Made by a program: the position numbers and the translations under genes
Source of the DNA: Gammaproteobacteria bacterium
GTDB lineage: Bacteria; Pseudomonadota; Gammaproteobacteria; Pseudomonadales; Azotimanducaceae
NCBI GenBank assembly: GCA_024640825.1
Contig: JAHEEG010000010.1
Span: 1-37,448 of the forward strand
Length of the DNA stretch: 37,448 nucleotides
Direction of reading: 5' to 3'
In this document: in pieces, positions 1-8,407 of the stretch
How positions within the stretch are numbered: position 1 is the first letter of the stretch
How the letters are laid out: each line of letters starts with the position of its first letter
Notes under the pieces: model-generated
Databases searched by the model: none
What the model was told of the DNA's origin: nothing
The model's input: only the letters and a program-made list of their open reading frames with translations

Positions 1-185
1 AATCCCAGCGCGTCTGCATTGCTCCCGTCTACCCTCGCCATGTTGCCGTTGACTATGACGGTGTAGGTCCCCCCCAGGGTTTGAGTTAGCGTGACGAACG
101 AGCCTTCCGGGATGCTGATTGGATCGCCGGTGGGAACGAGGCGTGCCGGACAGTCTCTGCGCACTGTTACGATGCGGCGTTCCAT
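1..185 (-). CDS. sufT: SufT, Fe-S assembly accessory protein (partial, N-terminus only)
   Basis: The minus strand reads from an ATG at 185 to the window edge without a stop, giving 61 residues that begin MERRIVTVRRDCPARLVP and include a segment TYTVIVNGNMARV. This matches the N-terminus typical of the long-form SufT family (DUF59-containing Fe-S maturation proteins), in which a charged start, 'RDCPA', and 'GGTYTV..NGNMARV' are characteristic. The ATG lies 10 bases after the sufA stop, so it is the last visible gene of the suf operon. SufT is thought to help maturation of Fe-S proteins under high demand. The DUF59 domain should lie outside the window. Identity rests on my recognition of the N-terminal pattern. 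Confidence 0.8.
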   Translation of the reverse strand, partial: MERRIVTVRRDCPARLVPTGDPISIPEGSFVTLTQTLGGTYTVIVNGNMARVDGSNADALG

Positions 186-195
186 GACGAAGCAG

Positions 196-558
196 CTATT
201 CCGCCGTCTTGTTGATGGCGAAGCTTTCTCCGCAGCCGCAGTGGCTTTCGGCGTTGGGGTTCTTGAACTTCAGGCTTGCGTTGAGACCTTCGGTGACGTA
301 GTCGACCTCAGTACCGCGCACCAGGGCCAAGTCCTGCTCGCTCACGTAGAGCTTAACTGCGTCGCCAACGTCGAAAGCTCTGTCGTCAGCGCTGGGCTGG
401 TCGATGTAGTCCAGCGTGTACATGTAACCATTGCAGCCGCTTTCTTTCACGCCCAGGCGCAAAAAGCGATGCCCTGAACTGGCGATCTGCGACTGGATGT
501 GGGCTCTTGCCGGATCTGTTATGGAGATCTGGTTTGGATCGTAGCTGCTGACGGTCAT
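196..558 (-). CDS. sufA: SufA, A-type Fe-S carrier protein
   Basis: This 120-residue protein is an A-type (IscA/SufA/ErpA, HesB) carrier that receives clusters from the SufBCD scaffold and hands them to apoproteins in the cytoplasm. The three cluster-ligand cysteines are present: Cys42 in KESGCNGY and Cys107/Cys109 in HCGCG near the C-terminus. Length is normal for the family. The ATG at 558 is preceded by GGAAAC at suitable spacing and lies 28 bases after the sufS stop. Its place between sufS and sufT in the suf operon favours SufA over ErpA or IscA. Confidence 0.93.
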   Translation of the reverse strand: MTVSSYDPNQISITDPARAHIQSQIASSGHRFLRLGVKESGCNGYMYTLDYIDQPSADDRAFDVGDAVKLYVSEQDLALVRGTEVDYVTEGLNASLKFKNPNAESHCGCGESFAINKTAE

Positions 559-586
559 GATGTTTCCGCTGCTCCGGTGATTGTGC

Positions 587-1813
587 TCATAGAAAGGTCA
601 ACGCCTTGTCGACGCCTCTGAGCAGGCTGTCGACGTCGTCCTGCGAATTATAGAGGCTGAACGAAGCACGAACGGTACCGGGAACGCCGAGACGTGCCAT
701 CAACGGCATGGTGCAATGATGCCCGGTCCGCACTGCAATACCCTGTTGATCCAGCAAGGTCCCTATGTCGTTGGGGTGGCTGTTGTCGACAAGAAAGGAC
801 ACTGCTGACAGACGATGCTCAGGCTCTCCGACCAGGCGCACGCCGGCTATCTGCTTCAGACCACTTACCGTACGCTGCACAAGCGTATCTTCCGCCATCA
901 GCAACGCCTCTCTGGGCAGGCCGGCAATGTAGCGCACCGCAGCGCCCAGACCCACGGCACCAGCCATATTGGGAGTTCCGGCTTCGAATTTGTAGGGGAG
1001 GCTGTTCCAGGTGCTGCTTTCGATGGTGACGCGCTCGATCATCTCCCCGCCGCCCTGCCACGGCGGCATGGCGTCCAGCAGTGTTTCCTTGCCGTAGAGC
1101 ACGCCAATGCCCGTGGGCCCGAACATTTTGTGCCCTGAAAACGCGTAGAAATCGCAGTTCAGATCCTGCACGTTTACGGGCAGGTGGGCGATTGCCTGAG
1201 CCCCGTCGATAAGCACCAGGGCACCGGCGTCATGGGCGAGAGCGATCATCTCGGCTATTGGATTGATGGTCCCCAGTGCGTTGGAGACGTGACCCACGGC
1301 GACCAGTCGGGTGCGCGGTGACAGACAGGCTCGGAAGCTTTCCATGTCGATGTCACCGGATTGCGTGATCTCGCAGGCCTTGAGGACCGCACCAGTACGA
1401 GCGGCCAGCATCTGCCAGGGAACGATGTTGGCGTGGTGTTCCAGCAGGGTGATCAAAATCTCGTCACCCGGCTTAAACTGTTGTGTCAGGCCGTTTGCCA
1501 CCAGGTTGATAGACTCTGTGGTGCCACGGGTAAAGATGACTTCGCTGCTGGTTCTGGCGTTGATGAGCGCTCGCAGACTTTCTCTGGCGGCTTCGAAGTC
1601 GCGTGTGGCACGGTCCGCCAGGGCGTGGGCGCCGCGATGTACGTTGGCATTGTCGTGCAGATAGTAGTTGCTGATGGCCGCTATGACGGCCCTGGGTTTC
1701 TGGGTGGTGGCGGCGTTATCCAAATAAACCAGCGGCTGGCCGCCGATGGTCTGGTCGAGTATTGGAAAGTCACTGCGAATGTCCATCTCTGCAAGGTGTT
1801 CCTTAGCGTTCAT
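587..1813 (-). CDS. sufS: SufS, group II cysteine desulfurase
   Basis: SufS is a PLP enzyme that removes sulfur from L-cysteine as a persulfide for cluster assembly. The protein (408 residues from this ATG) has the PLP lysine in SGHKMFGP (about residue 229), the histidine-rich cofactor segment EHHANIVPWQ, and the persulfide-forming cysteine in RTGHHCTMPL (about residue 367). Length and order match SufS rather than IscS. A TTG 15 bases upstream and an ATG at 1786 are alternative starts, and homologues begin close to the latter. SufE or SufU, the usual sulfur acceptor, is not visible in the window. It follows sufD with a 22-base gap. Confidence 0.93.
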   Translation of the reverse strand: MNAKEHLAEMDIRSDFPILDQTIGGQPLVYLDNAATTQKPRAVIAAISNYYLHDNANVHRGAHALADRATRDFEAARESLRALINARTSSEVIFTRGTTESINLVANGLTQQFKPGDEILITLLEHHANIVPWQMLAARTGAVLKACEITQSGDIDMESFRACLSPRTRLVAVGHVSNALGTINPIAEMIALAHDAGALVLIDGAQAIAHLPVNVQDLNCDFYAFSGHKMFGPTGIGVLYGKETLLDAMPPWQGGGEMIERVTIESSTWNSLPYKFEAGTPNMAGAVGLGAAVRYIAGLPREALLMAEDTLVQRTVSGLKQIAGVRLVGEPEHRLSAVSFLVDNSHPNDIGTLLDQQGIAVRTGHHCTMPLMARLGVPGTVRASFSLYNSQDDVDSLLRGVDKALTFL

Positions 1814-1835
1814 CCGTCGGCTAGCCAATGCTGTT

Positions 1836-2978
1836 TCAACCCAGTGCCATCATGAATCGTTCGGCAGCCGTCTCAGCCAGCGGGCCGTCCAGGCACTCGC
1901 GAAGAAAGCCGTGGCTCAGAAGTCGGCGAGCCTCGGTTGGGGAAATTCCCCGTGATACCAGGTAGAAGAGACTGTCTTCGGACAGCTGGCCTACCGTCGC
2001 GCCGTGAGCACAGCGCACGTCGTCTGTATAAATCTCGAGTTCCGGCTTGCTGTTCATTTCGGCTTCAGGGTGCAGCGCCAGGTTTCGATTCGACAACGCT
2101 GCATCGCTGCGGGCCGCGTGCGGGTGAATGTGTATCCGCCCGTTGAAGATGCTGCGGCCTTTGCCACAGCCGATGCCGTGGAAGGTCTGCCGGCTTAGAG
2201 TGTCGCCGGCCCGGTGTTCCACGGTCAGCTGCTGGTCGAGGTGCTGTCCAGATTCCACGAGATAGGCGCCGGTGAGCGATGCCTCGGCGCCCCTGCCGTC
2301 GAGAATGACGTGCATCTCGCTGCGCCTTCGTTGGCCCCCGAGCAAGCTCTGGTGAAGTCGATAGTTTGTGTTGGCGGCCAGGCGTATCTGCTGCAGTGCC
2401 CAGTGCTGCGCGTCACCTTCCAGGGCCAGGCGGTGGTGGGTGAGGGTGGCGTCTTCCTGCACCTCGGCCAGCAGCAGCTGCGCCAGCGAGCCGGTGGTCG
2501 CGGTTTGTTCTATCAGCTCCGCGCTGGCCCCCTGCCTGAGCACCACCACCACAGGTGCGCTCCCTGCGGACAGGTAGCGAATGTGGATTGCCTGTTCCAA
2601 GGTTCCTTCGATGTCGATCAGCCAACCGCCCGGAGCCCGCAGCAGGCAAAGATCCGCAAGAAGATGATTGGCCGCTTCCAGACGGTTGGAAAGCAGCGAG
2701 CGCACCTGCTCGGTGTCGAGTGCGGTCATCTCCGCAAAGGGTACAGCGCGGACGCCCGGCTGATCGATACCGACCATGTCCAACCTGGCGGCAGCACCGC
2801 GGTCGGGCATACCGCCGACGAAGCCCTTTACCGGCGTGTACTTCCAGAGTTCCCGGGTTTTTCCACTTTCGAGGTGTGTGCCGAAACGGCTGCGCAATGC
2901 TTCTGTATCCAGCCACGCTCTGTGGGGCGCCGCCGACCAGGTCAGCGCGTCCATGTCCGGGTTACTCTGGCTGCTCAT
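1836..2978 (-). CDS. sufD: SufD, scaffold subunit of SufBCD
   Basis: SufD pairs with SufB in the SufBC2D scaffold on which clusters are built. The protein (380 residues) has a divergent N-terminal half and a conserved C-terminal beta-helix core. Near the C-terminus it shows DDVRCAHGATVGQL, including the histidine implicated in cluster or iron handling, then LFYLVSRGIS and a SHGF-type ending typical of SufD/SufB. I chose the ATG at 2978 because its ATGA overlaps the sufC stop, the usual sign of translational coupling. A GTG at 2990 would add four residues. Confidence 0.92.
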   Translation of the reverse strand: MSSQSNPDMDALTWSAAPHRAWLDTEALRSRFGTHLESGKTRELWKYTPVKGFVGGMPDRGAAARLDMVGIDQPGVRAVPFAEMTALDTEQVRSLLSNRLEAANHLLADLCLLRAPGGWLIDIEGTLEQAIHIRYLSAGSAPVVVVLRQGASAELIEQTATTGSLAQLLLAEVQEDATLTHHRLALEGDAQHWALQQIRLAANTNYRLHQSLLGGQRRRSEMHVILDGRGAEASLTGAYLVESGQHLDQQLTVEHRAGDTLSRQTFHGIGCGKGRSIFNGRIHIHPHAARSDAALSNRNLALHPEAEMNSKPELEIYTDDVRCAHGATVGQLSEDSLFYLVSRGISPTEARRLLSHGFLRECLDGPLAETAAERFMMALG

Positions 2979-3721
2979 GCCGTCAGCCACCGGTAACCCT
3001 TTTCCTCAAGCTCCAGGGCCAGTTCTTTGCCGCCGGAACGGACGATCTTGCCGGCCGCAAGAACATGGACCACGTCCGGCACGATGTGGGACAGCAGCCG
3101 CTGATAGTGGGTAATCATCAGCACACCGTTGTCGGAAGCGCGGTAACTGTTGACGCCCTGGGCGACAACCTGGAGCGCATCTATGTCCAGTCCCGAGTCA
3201 GTCTCGTCGAGCACGGCCAGCCTGGGCTGCAGCAGCAGCATCTGCAGAATTTCGTTGCGTTTCTTTTCACCGCCGGAGAATCCTTCGTTGACGCCGCGCT
3301 TGAGAAACTCGGGATTGAGCTTCAACTCCTCGGCAATTCCACGCACCCGTCGCATGAAGCTCACGGTGTCTATCGGGTCCTGACCGCGCGCCAAATGCAG
3401 GCTGTCGAGCGATGCTTTGAGAAACTCCATGTTGCTGACGCCGGGGATTTCGACCGGGTATTGAAAGGCCAGAAACAGACCCAGGTGGGCTCTAGCGTCC
3501 GGTTCCAGGGCTGTGAGATCCTGGCCCAGGAAGGCGACAGAGCCGTCGACGATTTCGTATCCTGGTCGTCCCGCGAGGACGTTTGCCAGCGTGCTCTTGC
3601 CGGACCCATTTGGCCCCATGATGGCGTGAACTTCCCCTGCCCGCAGGGTTAAATCCAAACCATTAAGTATAGATTTCCCCTCAACATGAACGTGTAGGTT
3701 GCTGATTTCAATCAGGTTCAT
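2975..3721 (-). CDS. sufC: SufC, ABC-type ATPase of SufBCD
   Basis: This cytoplasmic ABC-family ATPase powers conformational change of the SufBCD scaffold. It is 248 residues, the standard length. Walker A is GPNGSGKS (residues 36-43), the ABC signature is FSGGEKKR (148-155), and Walker B with the catalytic glutamate is [12 protein letters not shown] (168-179). The signature and '[12 protein letters not shown]' are typical of SufC rather than transporter ATPases. The ATG at 3721 overlaps the sufB stop by four bases (ATGA), and its own stop overlaps the sufD start in the same way. Confidence 0.96.
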   Translation of the reverse strand: MNLIEISNLHVHVEGKSILNGLDLTLRAGEVHAIMGPNGSGKSTLANVLAGRPGYEIVDGSVAFLGQDLTALEPDARAHLGLFLAFQYPVEIPGVSNMEFLKASLDSLHLARGQDPIDTVSFMRRVRGIAEELKLNPEFLKRGVNEGFSGGEKKRNEILQMLLLQPRLAVLDETDSGLDIDALQVVAQGVNSYRASDNGVLMITHYQRLLSHIVPDVVHVLAAGKIVRSGGKELALELEEKGYRWLTA

Positions 3722-5235
3722 CCGACCGCCCCTTCCAGGCTAACTTCCAGCAGCTTGCCCGCCTCGACGGCAAACTCCATGGGCAGCTCCCGGAATACGT
3801 CTTTGCAGAAGCCGTTGACGATCATGCTGACCGCTTTCTCCGTATCTATGCCGCGCTGCTGGCAGAGGAACAGCTGCTCGTCACTGACCTTGGATGTCGT
3901 TGCTTCGTGCTCGATGATAGCCGTGGCGTTGCGGTTCTCGATGTAGGGAAACGTATGCGCCCCGCAACCATCGCCGATAAGCAGCGAATCGCACTGGGTG
4001 TAGTTGCGGGCGCCCGCTGCGGTAGGCGAGGTTCGCACCAGACCCCGGTAGCTGCTCTGGCTGCGGCCGGCGCTGATGCCTTTGGCGACGATCGTGCTCT
4101 TCGTGTTGCGGCCGATGTGAATCATCTTGGTGCCGGTGTCCGCCTGCTGAAAGTTGTTGGTAAGCGCCACTGAGTAGAATTCGCCAATACTGTCGTTGCC
4201 ACGCAGCACCACGCTGGGGTATTTCCAGGTGATGGCGGACCCGGTCTCGACCTGAGTCCAGGAAATTTTAGACCGGTCTCCGAGGCAGGCGCCGCGCTTG
4301 GTGACGAAGTTGTAGATGCCACCCTTGCCGTCTTTGTCTCCCGGATACCAGTTCTGCACCGTGGAGTATTTGATCTCTGCATCTTCCATGGCGATCAGCT
4401 CGACGACCGCCGCGTGCAGTTGGTTCTCGTCGCGCATCGGTGCGGTGCAGCCTTCCAGGTAGCTCACGTATGCGCCTTTCTCGGCGATGATGAGCGTCCG
4501 CTCGAACTGTCCCGTGTTCTGGGCATTGATGCGGAAGTAGGTGGACAGCTCCATGGGGCACCGCACGCCTTCCGGAATGTAGACGAAGGAGCCGTCGCTG
4601 AAGACGGCGGAATTTAGCGCAGCGTAGAAGTTATCGGTGCGGGGAACCACACTGCCCAGGTACTTTCGGATCAGGTGCGGGTGCTCGCGAACCGCCTCGG
4701 AGATCGAGCAGAAGATGACGCCGGCTTCGGCCAGTTTCGATTTGAAGGTCGTTGCGATGGAGACGCTGTCGAACACGGCATCTACGGCAACCTGGGGGCG
4801 ATTCCCGGAGCCGCTCGGCGGATCGGCTGAAAGCGCGGCTGACGGGTCCGCCGAAGGCTTAACCACGCCCGCGAGAATCTCCTGCTCGTGGAGTGGGATG
4901 CCCAGCTTCTCGTAGGTACGCAGCAGTTCCGGGTCTACTTCTTCGAGAGATTGCGGACCGTCCGCCTGATCACGTGGTGCCGAGTAGTAGGAAATGGCCT
5001 GGAAATCTACCTCGGGAAAGTGCACGTGTGCCCATTTGGGCGACGCCATGGACTGCCAGCCGGCAAACGCCTCCAGACGCCATTCGGTCAGCCAATCCGG
5101 CTCTTCCTTCTTTGCGGAGATGAAGCGGACAACGGCTTCGTCCAGGCCTGGCGGCAGCGTATCCGACTCGATATCCGTCACGAAGCCAGCGCTGTATTCG
5201 CCTTTTATAAGGTGCTCGACTGAGGTTTCAGCCAC
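3718..5235 (-). CDS. sufB: SufB, Fe-S scaffold protein
   Basis: SufB is the main subunit of the SufBC2D scaffold. The core is strongly conserved: [65 protein letters not shown] with the scaffold cysteine, and EHEATTSK. I prefer the GTG at 5235 because it yields [18 protein letters not shown], which aligns with the usual family start. The frame is open upstream to a TTG at 5289, but that would add 18 atypical residues. A low-complexity Ser/Pro/Ala/Asp insertion of about 20-25 residues (encoded near 4800-4865) interrupts the region before [11 protein letters not shown]. This is the first gene of the operon. No iscR-type or sufR regulator precedes it. Confidence 0.94.
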   Translation of the reverse strand: MAETSVEHLIKGEYSAGFVTDIESDTLPPGLDEAVVRFISAKKEEPDWLTEWRLEAFAGWQSMASPKWAHVHFPEVDFQAISYYSAPRDQADGPQSLEEVDPELLRTYEKLGIPLHEQEILAGVVKPSADPSAALSADPPSGSGNRPQVAVDAVFDSVSIATTFKSKLAEAGVIFCSISEAVREHPHLIRKYLGSVVPRTDNFYAALNSAVFSDGSFVYIPEGVRCPMELSTYFRINAQNTGQFERTLIIAEKGAYVSYLEGCTAPMRDENQLHAAVVELIAMEDAEIKYSTVQNWYPGDKDGKGGIYNFVTKRGACLGDRSKISWTQVETGSAITWKYPSVVLRGNDSIGEFYSVALTNNFQQADTGTKMIHIGRNTKSTIVAKGISAGRSQSSYRGLVRTSPTAAGARNYTQCDSLLIGDGCGAHTFPYIENRNATAIIEHEATTSKVSDEQLFLCQQRGIDTEKAVSMIVNGFCKDVFRELPMEFAVEAGKLLEVSLEGAVG

Positions 5236-5407
5236 AGGTTTGCTACTCGTTATTCGTGTTGAGGAATTGTAACTGTGAGGGTGTGTCAATACCAGAGTAA
5301 AACAGTCGGGTATTGCCCGGGCATTTACTCAACCGCCATCCGGGCTGACGCCTGGCATTCGAAGCTATAAACTGCGCCGCTTTGCTCAATCGCGGTGTTA
5401 TTGACTC

Positions 5408-6055
5408 ATGCCCAAGCTGGAACGTCTGCCCGAACCCCACATCTATCAGGCCTACGGTACGTACCTGCTGGAATCCAAGCACAGGCTGATACGGCGACTG
5501 AGAAAAGCCTACCAGCCCTCGGTTCATGGCCACAAAACCTGGAGCGCCAGCTTTCTGCTCATGGACTACCTCCAGCACGAGCCGATGAGCAAGAAGTCAC
5601 GCGTGCTGGAAATTGGCTGCGGGTGGGGACCCGGTTCGGTGTTCTGCGCCAGTCAGTTCAAGGCGAAGGTGACCGCGCTGGATATCGACAAGGAGGTGTT
5701 CCCGTTTCTCGAGGTGTTGGCCGCCCTCAACAACGTGGAAGTAACGCCGTTGCCGCAGAAGTTCGAAAAGCTGACGGTAAAGGATCTGTCCCAGTTCGAT
5801 GTGATCGTGGGTTCGGATGTCTGCTTCTGGGACAGCATGGTGAAACCGCTCAAATCGCTGGTGAACCGGGCCATGAAAGCCGGCGTCAAACGGGTAATCA
5901 TTACCGACCCTGGTCGTCCTACCTTCTACGAACTAGCCGATCAGTGTTCCAAGCTGCACGACGTTAACCTGCAGGAATGGTATGCGGCCGAACCGGAATA
6001 TTTTGCTGGAGAGGTGGTCGACATTCGACCAAAGAAGAAGGGAAAGTCTCGCTAA
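5408..6055 (+). CDS. Class I SAM-dependent methyltransferase, lysine-methyltransferase-like
   Basis: This 215-residue protein has a Rossmann methyltransferase fold: SAM motif I is VLEIGCGWGPGS, followed by VTALDIDKEVFPFLEV (acidic ribose-binding residue), then FDVIVGSDVCFWD as motif IV and VKRVIITDPGRPTFYEL. The short size and the 'GSDVCFWD' segment resemble small protein-lysine methyltransferases (METTL20/21-like), but the substrate cannot be read from the sequence. It is transcribed away from sufB, and its stop lies 9 bases from the stop of the convergent lipoprotein gene. The ATG at 5408 has no strong Shine-Dalgarno sequence. A weak TATAAA occurs at 5366-5371. Confidence 0.75.
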   Translation: MPKLERLPEPHIYQAYGTYLLESKHRLIRRLRKAYQPSVHGHKTWSASFLLMDYLQHEPMSKKSRVLEIGCGWGPGSVFCASQFKAKVTALDIDKEVFPFLEVLAALNNVEVTPLPQKFEKLTVKDLSQFDVIVGSDVCFWDSMVKPLKSLVNRAMKAGVKRVIITDPGRPTFYELADQCSKLHDVNLQEWYAAEPEYFAGEVVDIRPKKKGKSR

Positions 6056-6064
6056 TTTAGGTGC

Positions 6065-6739
6065 TTAGCCCTCATTCAGGACAAAAGACTTTAACTGTTG
6101 CGCCAGGCTGGAACAGGCGGAGGAGCGGACCGGCGCGATGAACGGCAGCGGCACGACCACCGCGGGCATGTAGCTGGTGCCGACGGCTTCGGAACTGACC
6201 CGTCCCGCAAGGTTGCCAGAGCGAACGTCCCACACCTGGGCTTCGTAGCCGGAATCCATTTCCCAGGTCAGAAAACCGAAGCAGCCGGCACCGGTTGCGG
6301 TCACGCTGCAGGTCAGAGAGCCCGATGAATCTGTTCGATCGGTGTCCCCCTCTATCCAGATGAGGTACCGCAAACCCAGCGATGCCAGCCGTTCCGCCAG
6401 CTCCGGCTGAGAGATCAACTCCGGCAAATCCGACGCGTTCACGGGTGCCGTACGGGGCTCGAACCACGGAAATAGCGCGTCTCTGAACGCCTGCTCGCCG
6501 ACTACATTGACCCGCTGCTTGCCGCCTCTCATGCTCTTGCTGATGCAGTTGACGAAATCGGCTTCCGTTTCCTCCTGCGATGGTCTGGTCTTGCGGCTGA
6601 GTACCACCACGGATTCGGTCTCGTTCATGCCGGTTGCGGATTCCCGCACCTGCTGAACGGTCGAGGTGACGCATCCGCCTGCGAGCATGAGGTTAAGCAG
6701 GCAGCCGGTCGCCAGCGCTTGCTGGTGCCATCTGATCAT
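6065..6739 (-). CDS. Putative lipoprotein, last gene of the VWA/TolQ cluster
   Basis: The protein (224 residues) begins MIRWHQQALATGCLLNL and has a lipobox ending LAGGC (Cys23). The +2 residue is Val, so outer-membrane sorting is expected. The middle (LASLGLRYLIWIEGDTD) and the cysteine-containing segment TGAGCFGFLTWE look like a compact periplasmic fold, ending with PAVVVPLPFIAPV and a helical tail. I do not recognise a named family. The ATG at 6739 was chosen because its ATGA overlaps the stop of the preceding lipoprotein gene. An upstream start at 6772 would give a longer, unlikely leader. It is the 3' end of a twelve-gene run and faces a convergent methyltransferase gene. Confidence 0.75.
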   Translation of the reverse strand: MIRWHQQALATGCLLNLMLAGGCVTSTVQQVRESATGMNETESVVVLSRKTRPSQEETEADFVNCISKSMRGGKQRVNVVGEQAFRDALFPWFEPRTAPVNASDLPELISQPELAERLASLGLRYLIWIEGDTDRTDSSGSLTCSVTATGAGCFGFLTWEMDSGYEAQVWDVRSGNLAGRVSSEAVGTSYMPAVVVPLPFIAPVRSSACSSLAQQLKSFVLNEG

Positions 6740-7398
6740 CGGCTTGGTCCTCCTGCCTCGGTCAAGAGCCATTGGCGAACCTCGGGTATCGTCCGGAATT
6801 GTACGGTAAAGAATGCCATGGCGTCCCGACAGGCTGCGACAGCGGCGGCCTGCAGCGCGGGCTCGCGGCTCTGCATGCCATAATTGTCCTCGTCCGCCTT
6901 ACCGTACGCGGTTAACGGCCATTCGCCCAACAGCTCGCCGTCCCGCCCGTAGAGCTGAAAGCGGTACCGGACCCATACTTCGAAGTAATCGCTTCTAGTC
7001 TGCAGCGGGGTGGAGAACTGCACCTCCGAAATGTTCGGCACCAGCACGCCGGCGACCTCCCCACCCGGCTCTGCCGGGTTCGCCACCGGATAGACGCTGT
7101 CGAACATGCCGCTCAGCAGGTTCTGGAACATCTGTGTCTGAGCGCTGCCCAGATCGATCTCCCATTCGCCCTGTTCCTCCAGTTCTTCCGCGTGGACGTA
7201 GCCGGTCAAAGATTCATCGAGGTGCAGACCCATCGGCAATGGAATTCGGTCTACCAGCGGCACCGGAAAGAGTCCGGGTACGGAAACGCTGGCTCCGCCG
7301 CATCCTCCGAGGGCTGCCAGCACGAGCACGAGCACCAGACTGCTGGCTCGGCAATTCAGCATCGAAGAAACGGCCCCTGACATTGACGCTTTGACCAT
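6736..7398 (-). CDS. Putative lipoprotein in the VWA/TolQ cluster
   Basis: This 220-residue protein has a hydrophobic leader followed by LAALGGC (Cys33), a lipoprotein signal with Gly at +2, so it is probably an outer-membrane lipoprotein. The mature part is mixed alpha/beta with aromatic beta-like stretches such as YFEVWVRYRFQLYG and a late segment AAVAACRDAMAFF. No named domain is recognised. The start at 7398 has AGG about six bases upstream and sits 6 bases after the VWA gene stop. In-frame ATGs at 7383 and 7362 would shorten the n-region. The next gene starts within its stop codon, so the two lipoproteins are probably made together and may interact. Confidence 0.75.
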   Translation of the reverse strand: MVKASMSGAVSSMLNCRASSLVLVLVLAALGGCGGASVSVPGLFPVPLVDRIPLPMGLHLDESLTGYVHAEELEEQGEWEIDLGSAQTQMFQNLLSGMFDSVYPVANPAEPGGEVAGVLVPNISEVQFSTPLQTRSDYFEVWVRYRFQLYGRDGELLGEWPLTAYGKADEDNYGMQSREPALQAAAVAACRDAMAFFTVQFRTIPEVRQWLLTEAGGPSR

Positions 7399-7404
7399 CG
7401 AAGC

Positions 7405-8397
7405 CTACTCAAATTCCGAAAGACCTACAAAAGTTCCATCATTGCGATAGGCGAGCTCGCGCATGAGCGCGGCGAACCGATAGACACGCCCCGAGGGTCG
7501 GTCCAGGTAAACGGGGAAGCCAACGGCATTGATGCGCACCAGGCGGCGGCCGGATTCGTCCGCGCGATTGACCCGGTCTACCTCGTCCACCACCGACTCG
7601 ATAGAACGTCCGGTGAAGTCGTCGCCAAAGACGTAGATGCTGATGCGTTTATCGGGCGAGTAAAAGGTGCTGATTGCGGCCTGGATGCCTTCTACGGGGC
7701 TGGAGTTGCTGAAGGGATTCCAATTCTGAAGGCGCTTCATGATGGCCTGCCGGCGGGCGGGGGAGTCCGGGATCCACTCTCCCGCGTAGTTCGAAAACAT
7801 GTAGTCACCCATGTCGTTCATCACCTGAATGCCCTTCACCCGCGGGTAGATGGCGAGCGTTTCTTCCACCTTGCGCAGGACCTGGCTCCAGGCCGCATTG
7901 AACATGCTTCCAGAGGTGTCTATGACGAAGATGATGTACTCGCTGTCCACGGCGATGCCGCCTACCAGCTCGGTCTTGCGACGGAAGTCGACGCCCAGCA
8001 GGCGCTGCATCTCGTCCGTCAGAGTTTGTTTGGCCGCAGCCAGCTGGGCGGAAGCCGACTGATTTTCTTCGCTGCGTTCCACGGTAGTCGAGAAGGCCCC
8101 GAGAATTTCAGACAGTTCTCGCTCCAGCGCCGCCAGCAGCAGCAGGTTGTCGTCCAGCTGATCTTGCGCGACCTCTACCTGTCGATTGAGATCTTTGATC
8201 TGGCCACGAATCTCGTAAAGTGCCTGTTCCCGCTCCGCAATCTTGCCGTCCAGATTGATTTTTGATTTTTCCAGCAGGACTGGCTCGACCGTCTTCGTGA
8301 TCAGTAGCAGTAGAATGATCGCGCCGAAACCGCAGCAGATCACGTCCAGAAAGCTGACGCTGAATTCCTCGATGCCGCGGCGTTTCTTGCGGGTCAT
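7405..8397 (-). CDS. Membrane-anchored VWA protein with ExbD/MotB-like helix (VWA-2)
   Basis: This 330-residue protein has three parts. Residues 1-12 are basic (MTRKKRRG), consistent with a cytoplasmic N-terminus. A single membrane helix at about 13-34 begins SFLDVICCGFGA, with Asp18 at the start of the helix. A predicted coiled coil spans about 43-130. A von Willebrand A domain follows, with the MIDAS motif DTSGS at 160-164, so a metal-dependent ligand site looks intact. The topology and Asp resemble ExbD/TolR/MotB stators, but the periplasmic output is VWA rather than a peptidoglycan or TolR-type domain. It lies 10 bases after a paralogue (8408-9493) and downstream of a TolQ-family gene. 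VWA and topology are seen; the stator role is inferred. Confidence 0.85.
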   Translation of the reverse strand: MTRKKRRGIEEFSVSFLDVICCGFGAIILLLLITKTVEPVLLEKSKINLDGKIAEREQALYEIRGQIKDLNRQVEVAQDQLDDNLLLLAALERELSEILGAFSTTVERSEENQSASAQLAAAKQTLTDEMQRLLGVDFRRKTELVGGIAVDSEYIIFVIDTSGSMFNAAWSQVLRKVEETLAIYPRVKGIQVMNDMGDYMFSNYAGEWIPDSPARRQAIMKRLQNWNPFSNSSPVEGIQAAISTFYSPDKRISIYVFGDDFTGRSIESVVDEVDRVNRADESGRRLVRINAVGFPVYLDRPSGRVYRFAALMRELAYRNDGTFVGLSEFE

Positions 8398-8407
8398 CCA
8401 GGGAACC

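Noticed and set aside
2555-3652. Open frame of 365 codons on the plus strand over sufC and sufD.
   Set aside because: It lies antisense to conserved SufC and SufD and has no recognised domain.
5266-5289. TTGACA and TACAAT boxes on the minus strand upstream of sufB, a possible sigma-70 promoter.
   Set aside because: The spacer is only 12 bases, far from 17, so the two boxes are unlikely to work together.
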